DNA of 21,570 nucleotides, taken from contig JAFGKP010000142.1 of the NCBI GenBank assembly GCA_016928455.1, forward strand, positions 1 through 21,570, in the 5' to 3' direction. A model generated the notes under the pieces. That model worked only from the letters and a program-made list of their open reading frames with translations. It was not told where the DNA came from and did no database searches. Made by a program: the position numbers and the translations under genes. Numbering within the stretch: the first letter of the stretch is position 1; each line of letters starts with the position of its first letter. This document shows positions 13,584 through 21,338 of the stretch, piece by piece. Source of the DNA: Methanomicrobia archaeon. Its GTDB lineage: Archaea; Halobacteriota; Syntropharchaeia; Alkanophagales; Methanospirareceae.

Positions 13584-14496
13584 GCGCAATCCTCCTTATC
13601 TCGCGTAATCGCTCCAGTTGGTCAAACTTAAAGGTGAATAAGTTGGTTATCGAAGCTATGTTCCGCTTTGTTGGAAATACAGCCAAGCGGTATTCCTTCG
13701 CGTGCGCGTGCAAGACTTCCTCTACCTGCTCTCGATCCACATTCCTGCTGCTGATATAATAGTCCGGGACCTGCAGGATAGATAAGCACTTCTCGCAGCC
13801 TAACGGCATATCAGAAACGCTGAACTTCTCCAAGGAAACGCGAAGCAGTGTTCTGAGGTCAAGTGGTTTGTGGCGCAGAAAGGGAAAGATATAGCCCCAT
13901 AACCCTTTGGTCAGCTCCGAGGCTCGCGACAAGGACACATAGCCGGGCTCATCATCGAACGATAACAGCTTGAACACCTCGCTCGAGTGGAGAGCCGGAC
14001 TGCTTTCCGATGTGGAAGCGGAGCCCGGTGCTGCTGTTCCTGCGAGGAGGTCCGCGATGCAGGAGGCGATATACCGGTTGTAGCCCGGGTAGAAGTCTTC
14101 ATAATTTGGCAGGTGTGCAATCCGCTCATTATCAACGATGAGAACAGTGCGCACGTGCTTTGCGAGCTGTTCCAGCGATTGATACGCAGCTGTTAATTTC
14201 TCACTCTTTTCCCGCCGCTTCGCGGGGACCACACCCACGAGCAAGCACGGTATGTTGAGCTCGGTCAGGAGCTCTGCGATACGGGGTGTCAGGTCGCTCT
14301 GCTCAAGGCCCGAGAAGATAAGAGCGAAATCAATACCGTTCAGGGTCTTTATGGTCTCCGCGGTACGATTATCCTGCTCGTTCTCCAAGTCGGCCGTAAG
14401 CACCACAGGCCTGGCTCGTTTCACCGCTCTATAATCAAGCAAAGCAGCAAGGATGGCCTCCCCGGCTGTTCCTAACCCGATAAAGAGATGGGTCAT
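13570..14496 (-). CDS. Degenerate FtsZ/tubulin-fold protein lacking the GTP-binding signature loop
   Basis: A 308-residue cytoplasmic protein whose motif order follows FtsZ/tubulin. GLGTAGEAIL (7-16) stands for T1 and TADLENE (34-40) for the T2/T3 strand. IDFALIFSGL (55-64) is the strand that normally leads into GGGTGTG. LLVGVVPAKRREKSEK (85-100) matches the FtsZ segment with EGxKR, and VLIVDNERI (118-126) matches the nucleotide-contact strand of FtsZ/CetZ. The C-terminal part CLSILQVPDYYISSRN.. with a following helix and VFPTKRNI resembles the second FtsZ domain. The GGGTGTG loop is absent (LEQSDLTPRI instead), so GTP binding and hydrolysis are probably lost. It begins the minus-strand arm at the divergent promoter. 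Fold call by motif pattern; moderate certainty. Confidence 0.65.
   Translation of the reverse strand: MTHLFIGLGTAGEAILAALLDYRAVKRARPVVLTADLENEQDNRTAETIKTLNGIDFALIFSGLEQSDLTPRIAELLTELNIPCLLVGVVPAKRREKSEKLTAAYQSLEQLAKHVRTVLIVDNERIAHLPNYEDFYPGYNRYIASCIADLLAGTAAPGSASTSESSPALHSSEVFKLLSFDDEPGYVSLSRASELTKGLWGYIFPFLRHKPLDLRTLLRVSLEKFSVSDMPLGCEKCLSILQVPDYYISSRNVDREQVEEVLHAHAKEYRLAVFPTKRNIASITNLFTFKFDQLERLREIRRIAHETV
13591..13595 (-). promoter_or_regulatory. Shine-Dalgarno site choosing ATG 13583
   Basis: AAGGAGG on the minus strand is spaced 7 nt from ATG 13583 and lies inside the 3' end of the upstream gene. It sets the start and indicates coupled translation. Confidence 0.75.
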
Positions 14497-14541
14497 AATG
14501 TCTTTTTAACATTTATAGCCCTTGCGCCTTTATACTTATTG
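14497..14541. promoter_or_regulatory. Divergent promoter region of the tubulin-like cluster
   Basis: Only 45 bp separate the two arms. On the plus strand TTTATA (14512-14517) is centred 28 nt before ATG 14542, the classic distance for a leaderless archaeal mRNA, and no Shine-Dalgarno site is present. On the minus strand GTATAAAGG (14527-14535) would start transcription near 14504, 8 nt before ATG 14496. Overlapping opposed boxes suggest shared control. No regulator site was identified. Confidence 0.6.
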
Positions 14542-15525
14542 ATGGACACGCATCGTGTGGTTAGTCTGCTGACCGTAACAATAATCCTGATTGCCGTCCC
14601 CGTGTTCTTGCATTCACCACTCGCGGCTGGCTCAGACGCGCTGAAGCGAGAGCTGCTTGCAGAACTTCTGGCAACGGACACGGAAGAAAAGGCCGGCGTT
14701 TTTGGCGTTTATGAGGAGCTCTATCTGGCAAAAACCCAGATCCAGGCGGTGCTCCAGAGCATGGAAGGCGATGACGTGACATTCATTACCAAGGAGTGGG
14801 TCGATCTCTTCCTCGGGATTATTAGTGACTTCGAAGAACTTGCTGATTTGAGTAACAACGTAGAACCTTCAGACCACAAAACTGCACGTGAGTTCGCAGA
14901 ACGAATAAATTCGTCCATCAGTATGCTCGACCGTTATGAAACCGCAAAAGAAAACGGGATACCCGTGCTTGCAGCGCTCGCGCTGGAGCGATTTTATCGC
15001 GGAGAAGGTGAATTCTTTGAGGCGCTTTCAAAGATCGAAGAAGAAACACGGGTGAAGATCGAGTATGAGCAGCTCAGCTCGAGCTCATATAGAAAGGGCG
15101 GCGTGTATACACTAAGCGATGCCAGCAGGATGGAGTTCGAGTCACGGAGAGACGAATGGATATACGAGCGCGACATGGAACGAGCCGCTGAGTATGTTGC
15201 CGCAGCACGATCACACCTTATCAGCGCCCAAAGTCCTTCATCCGGTTTCTTTGGTGCTGCGTTCATTGAGATTCTGAAAGCGAAAGATTCGTTTGAGCAC
15301 GCGCAGACACTCTATAAGAAACACCAGGATAACGAACTGGAGAATCTTGGCGGCATTGAGTCGGAGATAAAAACCGTTTATCAGCAATTGATGCTCGAGA
15401 TACTCAAAGGAGTAGCACTATATCTCCTTATTCTTTCCTTCTTTGTGGTTTTTTTATGGCGTAATTTTGAACGATGGAATCGTGATATGCATGATACGAG
15501 ATTGGGCGAAGCGCTTATTGATTAA
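14542..15525 (+). CDS. Exported helical protein anchored by a C-terminal TM helix
   Basis: A 327-residue protein of unknown family. Residues 1-30 are a signal peptide (VVSLLTVTIILIAVPVFL, then AAG). Residues about 31-280 are predicted mostly helical and extracytoplasmic, and 286-306 form a membrane helix followed by a 21-residue cytoplasmic tail ending RDMHDTRLGEALID. The frame is open back to ATG 14488, but ATG 14542 is chosen because it begins the signal peptide and sits at leaderless distance from a TATA box. The earlier ATG lies inside the opposite gene. The tail resembles that of the next protein (D-x2-E/D-x3-GE-x-L-V/I). It is likely an envelope component linked to the cytoplasmic tubulin-like proteins, by context. 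Confidence 0.8.
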   Translation: MDTHRVVSLLTVTIILIAVPVFLHSPLAAGSDALKRELLAELLATDTEEKAGVFGVYEELYLAKTQIQAVLQSMEGDDVTFITKEWVDLFLGIISDFEELADLSNNVEPSDHKTAREFAERINSSISMLDRYETAKENGIPVLAALALERFYRGEGEFFEALSKIEEETRVKIEYEQLSSSSYRKGGVYTLSDASRMEFESRRDEWIYERDMERAAEYVAAARSHLISAQSPSSGFFGAAFIEILKAKDSFEHAQTLYKKHQDNELENLGGIESEIKTVYQQLMLEILKGVALYLLILSFFVVFLWRNFERWNRDMHDTRLGEALID

Positions 15526-17908
15526 GACAGTACTGGTAATTCTTTCGTGCGCGATTCTATTATTTTTGCTGCTACCGGTGAGTGCGTTAGATATAGCAGT
15601 GAGTCCTTCACAGAGAGATGTAATTTTCTCATTCGGTCAGGTAGCGGATAATACAGCAACGGTATCTTTCACTATTACTAATTACGAAAATACAACAGTA
15701 AGTGGAGATATCGATATCTCTCCTACTCCTCCAGCCCGTATAACCATCACCGGGCCTTCTTCTTTTTCCTGTGATGCTGAATCAACAAAAACCGTTCAGT
15801 TTACCATTGCGGCGTTACCATCACCATCTGGTGAAGACGAGACACACACATTTACGCTGGATATTGGGGGAGAGCGCGTCACCGTCCGGGTAACAATAAC
15901 CTACTATGCGAGAATCGAAGTTACGCCTTCTTCAATCGATTTTGGACGGGTAAGTCGTACCCAAAAACCCGCGGAGACCGTTCGATTCCGTGAGGTCTAT
16001 GGATATAAAGACGTTAGGGTAAACCTCGCACAGAGCAGGGGAAATAGCTGGGTGACGGTGACAGGCCCAACGAGCATCGTGGTCCCAAAAGGAGGATACT
16101 CTGAGGTCATCTTTCAGCTCACGCCAGGAACACCGGTTCAAAACGATTATTCATGGACCTTCTCCCTGTCTACTCCCACCGGTCATACGACCATAAGTCA
16201 GAGTTCGATCTCCCTAGAGGTGTATATGTTACTGCCCGCGAAGCTTGGCACACTTACTGATGAAAGGCTGGAACTAACGTTTGATAAGCCCAGGGGGACT
16301 GTTTCGAGATACGAGCGGGATATCTATGTACGCGTGCGAAATGAGGGTGACGAGACCATGCGGGTGAGCAGCAGCATAGAGTCCCCCAGCGGCGGGATCA
16401 GCATCACCATCGCTGAGTCCCCGAACGAAATTGCGGGAAAGAGCAGTAAGAACATTCGACTCCGTGTCATTGCACCGTATGATGCTCCTGAAGGAACATA
16501 CCAGGGGCGTGTGTATGTAGATGCGGGAGCTACTGCCGGTCGTGACACAGCGGAGATCACCATAGTGATAACATGGCCCGTTGACTTCACGATCACACCG
16601 ACCACCATTGATTTCGGGTCCATTGAATTGCAGGAGCGGGGGTATGAACAGAAAAGCGTCAGCATCACGTTAACCGAGACCTATCTTTATAAACCGGTGC
16701 GGAATGTACGCTTCTCGAAGACCGGTGCATACGGGAACTGGCTAACAGAAGAGCTGGACTTTTTGGAAATCCCGCCCGGTGAATCAAGAACCGTTACCAT
16801 CACGATCGAGCCAGGCTTAGAGGCGGTGCCAGAGAATTATGCGTGGACGTATAGTGTGGGTGCGTATCAGATCGCAGCGAAGCGGGTAACAGTAACGGCA
16901 AAGATTATTCCGATTAATACCAGCAAGATGATAGAAGGGCTTCAATCCTTCCGAGAGACCCCACTGTATCGTGCTTATCCTTCTTCGGAATCGATCATAG
17001 CACAGGGGATAGAACTACTTGAAGAGGTGGAGAGCCGCGAGATAAGTGCGGAAGACTGGGGTAAAATACCGGTTTTGATGACAGGAACGCTCTCGCTACT
17101 CTCATCGTTAAATGACGGTATTGTCTTCACTGAAGCGGCGAACTATGGAAACGCTGTGGAGAGCTTGTCCGCGGCTTCGGTCGCAACAGCCACAATAGAA
17201 TCAAACTCAAATCTGGAAAACGCAGCTCTAGCGGGTTATGCAACGAATATCGCAACGGATGCGGGCAGGACGACCGAGGAGGTTTTGCGTGACGAAGCGA
17301 ACCTGCTCGAGTTACGTGGCTGGACCTTGAAGAAAGCAGTGGAGTATGCGCTGGCAATCAATGATATCAGCGGGTTAATCGAGGACGAAAATGTGCTCGA
17401 TGCTGCGCTATCATATCAATATGCGGCGGTGCTTTACGGGCTGCTCAACGACAGAGAGAAGAGATTGGAGAACGTTTACGAAAGCTCTTTGCTCATGAAC
17501 AAGCACGATGACCTGGTGAGTGATGCGACAGATCTTCGCATCAGAGCGGAAACGAGTATAGCAACGAGTAAGGAGAACGATTTGGCCAGAATTTGGGATT
17601 GGTATCTCCTGGTAAACCCGTATAACTACGATACCTTTGTTACGAGCTATGAAACCGCAGAGCGCAATCTCGCTGAAGCATCCGATAAGTATACCGTGGC
17701 GGGCGAACGGTTTTTGTACGAACAAACAACGGAGGATCTCGACCGTTTACAAAGCGAGCTGAGATCTATTCTCCTTTTGTTCTTCAGTGCATGCAGTTTG
17801 TACGCCATATTTTTCATCTATGCGATCACCCGGATCATCCGGGGAACAACTGCTTATCTGAAAGACGTGTATGAGCGAGAGGCGGGGGAGGTACTGGTCA
17901 GTGGGTAG
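15491..17908 (+). CDS. Large exported protein with four Ig-like beta domains, helical stalk and C-terminal TM anchor
   Basis: An 805-residue protein. The signal peptide covers 1-32 (LLIKTVLVILSCAILLFLLL, VSA|L). Four beta-sandwich-like units follow: about 33-140, 142-246, 250-362 and 365-475. Units two and four are clearly related: TPSSIDFGRV/TPTTIDFGSI at their starts and NDYSWTFSLS/ENYAWTYSVG near their ends. Residues about 478-755 are helical with TPR-like spacing, 759-780 form a membrane helix, and the tail is YLKDVYEREAGEVLVSG. ATG 15491 gives a proper signal peptide and overlaps the previous gene by 35 bp; the frame is open to 15443, but that extension would spoil the signal. The beta units suit a surface or S-layer-contacting role. 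Function unknown. Confidence 0.82.
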   Translation: MIRDWAKRLLIKTVLVILSCAILLFLLLPVSALDIAVSPSQRDVIFSFGQVADNTATVSFTITNYENTTVSGDIDISPTPPARITITGPSSFSCDAESTKTVQFTIAALPSPSGEDETHTFTLDIGGERVTVRVTITYYARIEVTPSSIDFGRVSRTQKPAETVRFREVYGYKDVRVNLAQSRGNSWVTVTGPTSIVVPKGGYSEVIFQLTPGTPVQNDYSWTFSLSTPTGHTTISQSSISLEVYMLLPAKLGTLTDERLELTFDKPRGTVSRYERDIYVRVRNEGDETMRVSSSIESPSGGISITIAESPNEIAGKSSKNIRLRVIAPYDAPEGTYQGRVYVDAGATAGRDTAEITIVITWPVDFTITPTTIDFGSIELQERGYEQKSVSITLTETYLYKPVRNVRFSKTGAYGNWLTEELDFLEIPPGESRTVTITIEPGLEAVPENYAWTYSVGAYQIAAKRVTVTAKIIPINTSKMIEGLQSFRETPLYRAYPSSESIIAQGIELLEEVESREISAEDWGKIPVLMTGTLSLLSSLNDGIVFTEAANYGNAVESLSAASVATATIESNSNLENAALAGYATNIATDAGRTTEEVLRDEANLLELRGWTLKKAVEYALAINDISGLIEDENVLDAALSYQYAAVLYGLLNDREKRLENVYESSLLMNKHDDLVSDATDLRIRAETSIATSKENDLARIWDWYLLVNPYNYDTFVTSYETAERNLAEASDKYTVAGERFLYEQTTEDLDRLQSELRSILLLFFSACSLYAIFFIYAITRIIRGTTAYLKDVYEREAGEVLVSG

Positions 17909-18278
17909 CTGTATCCCCGCCGCGGTACGCTCGTCGAACAAGAGCTGCCGGTGCAAAGGCCTTGGACGACAATAGCAACGGGGTAATCCGTATGCCGCTA
18001 TCTGCTTCATCTCGAGGTTGCCTTTGAGGGTGTCGGCGAGAAGGCAGAAGCAAGAGCAAAAAAATATGCCGAACCCGGTATCCTCTAAAGAGCCATGCTT
18101 GAGCCTAATTGGCGCCAGCTCGATTTTTGCACGCGTTTGCGGTGAGAGGTTTCTTCCAAGATTTATTATTTATCAGAGAGAAGAATATATAGTGAGTAGA
18201 ATCCGAGTGCCAGAGAGAAAGAGCGATGGCAACGTCAAAAAGACTCACGAAGATGATACTTCAAAGGAGGAGCCTAAG
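17909..18278 (+). other. 370-bp region upstream of dnaG; long leader and possible gene remnant
   Basis: No gene is supported here. The dnaG frame is open back to 18018, but the strong ribosome site at 18266 argues that the extension is untranslated. AT-rich boxes TTTATTATTTAT (18162-18173) and AATATATAG (18184-18192) are promoter candidates that would give dnaG a 65-90-nt leader. Around 18012-18089 one frame reads VAFEGVGEKAEARAKKYAEP and stops at TAA; its composition is protein-like but it has no start, so it may be a gene relic. Confidence 0.4.
18266..18270 (+). promoter_or_regulatory. Shine-Dalgarno site of dnaG
   Basis: AAAGGAGG ending at 18270 lies 8 nt before ATG 18279, an ideal archaeal ribosome site. 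It decides the start against the frame's opening ATG at 18018, which would add 87 residues not typical of the family. Confidence 0.85.
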
Positions 18279-19454
18279 ATGCATGATGTAGATACCACAA
18301 AATATGTCATTCATGCTAACATCACAGCGGAGGGTTTCGTGGAGAAATCCGATGTGGTGGGTGCGATATTTGGTCAAACGGAAGGTTTATTAGGTGAAGA
18401 GCTAGATCTGCGCGACCTGCAAAAGAGCAGCCGAATTGGGCGCATCGAGGTGAATGTGGAATCAAAAGGTGGGAAGTCCAGTGGCGAGATCCTCATCCCT
18501 TCGGGCCTGGATAAGGTGGAGACCGCAATTCTGGCTGCGTCTCTGGAGACGATCGATCGTGTCGGACCGTGTATAGCGAAGGTAGCCGTACAGAAGATCG
18601 AGGATATTCGAGCAACGAAGCGGAAGAAAATAACGGAGCGGGCGAAGCAGCTCCTGCATGAAGCGGTCGAGAAGGGTATTGAGAGCGAGTTGATGGTGAA
18701 CGAGGTGAAACAGGCCGTACGAATGGAGGAGATCGCGAACTACAAGGGATTGCCGGCGGGCCCGAACGTGGAAAGCTCAGACGCTATCCTTATTGTGGAG
18801 GGGCGAGCGGACGTCCTGAACCTGCTAAAATACGGGATCAAGAATACCATAGCGGTGGAAGGCACGAACATCTCGCCGGTGATCGCGAAATTGAGCAAGC
18901 GAAAGACGGTGACCGCATTCGTGGATGGTGATCGTGGCGGCGATCTCATCTTGAAGGAGCTCTTACAGGTCGCTGACGTCGATTATATTGCCGCGACGCC
19001 CGAGGGCCGGAGCGTCGAGGACATGAGCTACAAGGAGATAACGAAAGCCCTGCACAACAAAACGCCGGTCGAGCAGCAGGAGTACGGTAAGAAGGAGACC
19101 GAACGGGAATCGCAGCGTGTCATTCAGCGAAAGCGAACGAAAGAGCCGAAAGAGGAGCGCGAAAAGCTGCCCAACCCGTTCCAATCACATCTCGACGAGC
19201 TTGAAGGCACCTTTAAGGCTCGACTCCTGGACAAGGACAAGAACATCCTCAAGGAGACCACGGTACGAGATCTCGCAAAGGAGTTGAAGGAGACGAGCGA
19301 TGATACGAACAGCGTGGTCTTCGACGGCGTGATCACGCAGCGGATCGTGGATATCGCGAAGGAGAAGGAACTGGAGTACGTGGTGGGCCTCAAGATCGGC
19401 GATGTGGTCAAAATGCCGACCTCGCTGAAGGTAATCACTTCAGAATCCGTCTAG
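18279..19454 (+). CDS. dnaG: Archaeal DnaG-type primase (Toprim protein, exosome-associated)
   Basis: A 391-residue archaeal DnaG. Family members carry a Toprim catalytic fold, make RNA primers in some species, and bind the RNA exosome through the Csl4 subunit. The N-terminus TTKYVIHANITAEGFVEKSD and VVGAIFGQTEGLLGEELDLR are characteristic. The Toprim motifs are ILIVEGRADV (catalytic Glu174) and FVDGDRGGDL (Asp216, Asp218). The C-terminal third is charged and ends with a small conserved domain (FDGVITQRIVDIA). The bacterial zinc-binding and helicase-binding domains are absent, as expected. It stands alone on the plus strand between the envelope cluster and the convergent PAC2 gene, and is followed by a clear terminator. 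Confidence 0.97.
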   Translation: MHDVDTTKYVIHANITAEGFVEKSDVVGAIFGQTEGLLGEELDLRDLQKSSRIGRIEVNVESKGGKSSGEILIPSGLDKVETAILAASLETIDRVGPCIAKVAVQKIEDIRATKRKKITERAKQLLHEAVEKGIESELMVNEVKQAVRMEEIANYKGLPAGPNVESSDAILIVEGRADVLNLLKYGIKNTIAVEGTNISPVIAKLSKRKTVTAFVDGDRGGDLILKELLQVADVDYIAATPEGRSVEDMSYKEITKALHNKTPVEQQEYGKKETERESQRVIQRKRTKEPKEEREKLPNPFQSHLDELEGTFKARLLDKDKNILKETTVRDLAKELKETSDDTNSVVFDGVITQRIVDIAKEKELEYVVGLKIGDVVKMPTSLKVITSESV

Positions 19455-19466
19455 CAACGATAAAAG

Positions 19467-19521
19467 CAGGGTGCGTCAGAACCGAAGCACAGCACCCTGG
19501 TTTCCCTTTTTCTCTTTTTTT
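19467..19521 (+). terminator. Hairpin plus T-rich tract after dnaG
   Basis: CAGGGTGC (19467-19474) and GCACCCTG (19492-19499) form a perfect 8-bp stem 12 bp after the dnaG stop. The T/C-rich tract at 19501-19521 includes T5 and T7 runs. This is the best terminator in the window and separates dnaG from the convergent PAC2 operon. Confidence 0.8.
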
Positions 19522-19567
19522 CTCCAGACCGTTAGAATAAGCGCATTGAGCCGGGGAAGAAAGCAGA

Positions 19568-20326
19568 TTATCGGATGTAGCCGAGTTCTTCCTCGCGCAT
19601 TCGCGGCATCTGCGCTTGCTCCATCTCTTTCAAGCGCTCGACGACCTTTTCCATCTCCTCGGCACGATCTTTCAAGGCCTGCGTGTCAAGCTCGAGATGC
19701 AGCGCACGCACCAGTATGTCAAGGACGGCTTGCGCACTCTTCGGATCAACGAGATAGCCAGAGGTGAGACCTAACAAGCAGACCGCGGGAATCTGGCGCA
19801 ATTTACCGAGCCCGAGTAAGAGACCGGAAGCTCCGACGATGCTCCCACCGGGCTCTTCCTCCCTGAATTCCACGCCGTACTGCTTCATCTCCTCAACGAG
19901 CGCAACGACGTTCGCAGCGCCGAGCACCTTCTGCCGCTCTACGAGGTGTCCGATACCGTAGCCGCCGAGCGTATAAATCCGGGAGACCCCGTACCGCTCT
20001 GCGATATCGAGCAGCGTCTCAGCGATGAGATAATGCCCCTCGTTGGTCACGCTCTGCTGGTCACCGGTGAGGATCAACAGGTCATGCTCCTTCGAGTGGC
20101 AGGCATAGAACTCATTCTTACACAAACGAACGGTCCCATCGCTCTCGACCAGAACCTGCGGCGGGAAATGCCAGGAATAGAGCTCGAGAATCTTCTCGGC
20201 CTTGAGTTCGTGAATGATATGCTCAGCCACCAATTTGCCCACGTTACCGACGCCGGGAAGCCCTTCGAGCATCACCGGCTCGTTCAAATTCACCTCTTTC
20301 AGCTCATGTAGCTCTATCTCGTCCAT
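19568..20326 (-). CDS. PAC2 family protein (archaeal proteasome-assembly chaperone homologue)
   Basis: A 252-residue PAC2-family protein. The family includes eukaryotic proteasome assembly chaperones and archaeal Pba proteins; most archaeal members are untested. Diagnostic segments are MLEGLPGVGNVGKLVAEHI (19-37), YSWHFPPQVLV (51-61), LLILTGDQQSV (83-93), YTLGGYGIG (118-126), GASGLLLG (165-172) and GLTSGYLVDPKSA (186-198), followed by a charged C-terminal helix. The gene overlaps the 3' end of nop10 by 23 nt, and this PAC2/nop10/aIF2alpha neighbourhood is common in archaea. Gly-rich loops suggest ligand or peptide binding. The family assignment is firm, the exact partner unknown. Confidence 0.93.
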   Translation of the reverse strand: MDEIELHELKEVNLNEPVMLEGLPGVGNVGKLVAEHIIHELKAEKILELYSWHFPPQVLVESDGTVRLCKNEFYACHSKEHDLLILTGDQQSVTNEGHYLIAETLLDIAERYGVSRIYTLGGYGIGHLVERQKVLGAANVVALVEEMKQYGVEFREEEPGGSIVGASGLLLGLGKLRQIPAVCLLGLTSGYLVDPKSAQAVLDILVRALHLELDTQALKDRAEEMEKVVERLKEMEQAQMPRMREEELGYIR

Positions 20327-20474
20327 ATTTCATCAGCCGCCTGTATTTTCCATAGCGATCTTGAGGGGAGAACCGGGGAGGTTTCGCCCGCTTCGTCTCA
20401 CTGCCGCACTTCGGGCAGATCTCCTGCAAGGTATAGTCGCCACACACCCCACATCTCCTTATTTTTGAGGACAT
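20304..20474 (-). CDS. nop10: H/ACA ribonucleoprotein component Nop10
   Basis: A 56-residue protein found by reading the minus strand between the PAC2 and aIF2-alpha genes. It starts SSKIRRCGVCGDYTLQEICP and has the Nop10 zinc ribbon C-x2-C...C-x2-C (CGVCG and CPKCGSET), then the conserved PPRFSPQDRYGKYRR segment. Nop10 binds Cbf5 in the archaeal H/ACA complex that makes pseudouridine in rRNA. Here ATG 20474 is 30 bp downstream of the aIF2-alpha stop. The C-terminal 23 nt overlap the PAC2 start in another frame, so translation is coupled. The identification is very secure despite the small size. Confidence 0.97.
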   Translation of the reverse strand: MSSKIRRCGVCGDYTLQEICPKCGSETKRAKPPRFSPQDRYGKYRRLMKYGRDRAT

Positions 20475-20504
20475 TAAAAGCTTTGCCCTTTTTATGTTCG
20501 TATG

Positions 20505-21338
20505 CTATGTGAGGTTACGGAAGAATTTTCCGGAACCACCGTGCTGTTTGAGAAAGGAGATGGCAGTCGTGGCCGCCTCGCTCAAAATGCTCTCTGCTTC
20601 TTTGTAATTCGACGCGGTGACGCGGATTCTGTACCGTGGTGCGCCGATGTAGAAGCATTCAACGCTGGTCTCCTCGGTAGAGGTATCCGGAGCTTTTAGT
20701 GATAACTGCTCCATGATCAGCGCTTCCGCCGTGATCAAAGCCTCCTTGATCACTTCCACTCCGTTCGGTAACGGTGATTTGAGCTCAACGTATCCGCTGA
20801 TCTGAACCGAGGGCAGTTTCACGTTCGCATGGGCAACTTCATCGATCGCATCGACATACTCCGGAGCGATACCGAGTTCGATGAGTACGCTTTTACCTTC
20901 GCGGACGACATCCTCAAAGGCGTCGTACAAGCTGCCGTAAGCATCCAGAAGCGTCAACTCGATCGCCTCCAGCTCCTCCGTTCCCGCCTTCACCGCCGCG
21001 GTGGGCGTGGTAAGCGCAAGGGTAAGCCACTTTTTGGCTTTCTTCTCGTTCTTCCACTCCTTTATCCGCTCTCGTTTCTGCCCGTCTTTAACCACCTTCA
21101 AGGAGAGATCGATGTGCCCGCGCCGCGTATCTACGAAGAGTACTTTGCAAACGATCTTCTGCCCTTCACGCACATGATCCCGGAGATGCTTCACCCAGCC
21201 GGAGGAGACCTGACCGATGTGGATGAGCCCTTCTTTGTCGCCGTACTCATCGAGAGTGACGAATGCGCCAAAACTCTCGAGCTGCTGCACGGTGCAAATG
21301 ACCAAATCACCCTTCTCTGGCCACTCCTCACGTACCAT
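20505..21338 (-). CDS. Translation initiation factor aIF2, alpha subunit
   Basis: A 277-residue alpha subunit of the heterotrimer that carries initiator Met-tRNA to the small ribosomal subunit. The N-terminal S1/OB domain (residues about 10-85) shows GDLVICTVQQLESFGAFVTL, EGLIHIGQVS and VLFVDTRRGHIDLSLK. A helical domain follows, then a C-terminal alpha-beta domain containing ISGYVELKSPLPNGVEVIKEA. Its ATG (21338) directly abuts the stop of rpS27e (21339), and it precedes nop10 and PAC2. This order is typical of archaeal translation clusters. Confidence 0.97.
   Translation of the reverse strand: MVREEWPEKGDLVICTVQQLESFGAFVTLDEYGDKEGLIHIGQVSSGWVKHLRDHVREGQKIVCKVLFVDTRRGHIDLSLKVVKDGQKRERIKEWKNEKKAKKWLTLALTTPTAAVKAGTEELEAIELTLLDAYGSLYDAFEDVVREGKSVLIELGIAPEYVDAIDEVAHANVKLPSVQISGYVELKSPLPNGVEVIKEALITAEALIMEQLSLKAPDTSTEETSVECFYIGAPRYRIRVTASNYKEAESILSEAATTAISFLKQHGGSGKFFRNLT

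Noticed and set aside
14488..14541. Upstream start of the helical exported protein at ATG 14488
   Set aside because: It lies within the opposite gene, precedes the TATA box and adds residues ahead of a complete signal peptide starting at 14542.
18248..18265. GATGAT near 18253 as box C of a C/D guide RNA
   Set aside because: No matching D box, kink-turn partner or D'/C' pair at suitable spacing was found.
18018..18278. N-terminal extension of DnaG to the frame's first ATG
   Set aside because: The 87 added residues do not fit the DnaG family, and a perfect GGAGG lies 8 nt before ATG 18279.
20502..20699. 65-codon plus-strand ORF at the end of the aIF2-alpha gene
   Set aside because: Shadow frame of the aIF2-alpha C-terminal domain with no motif or ribosome site.
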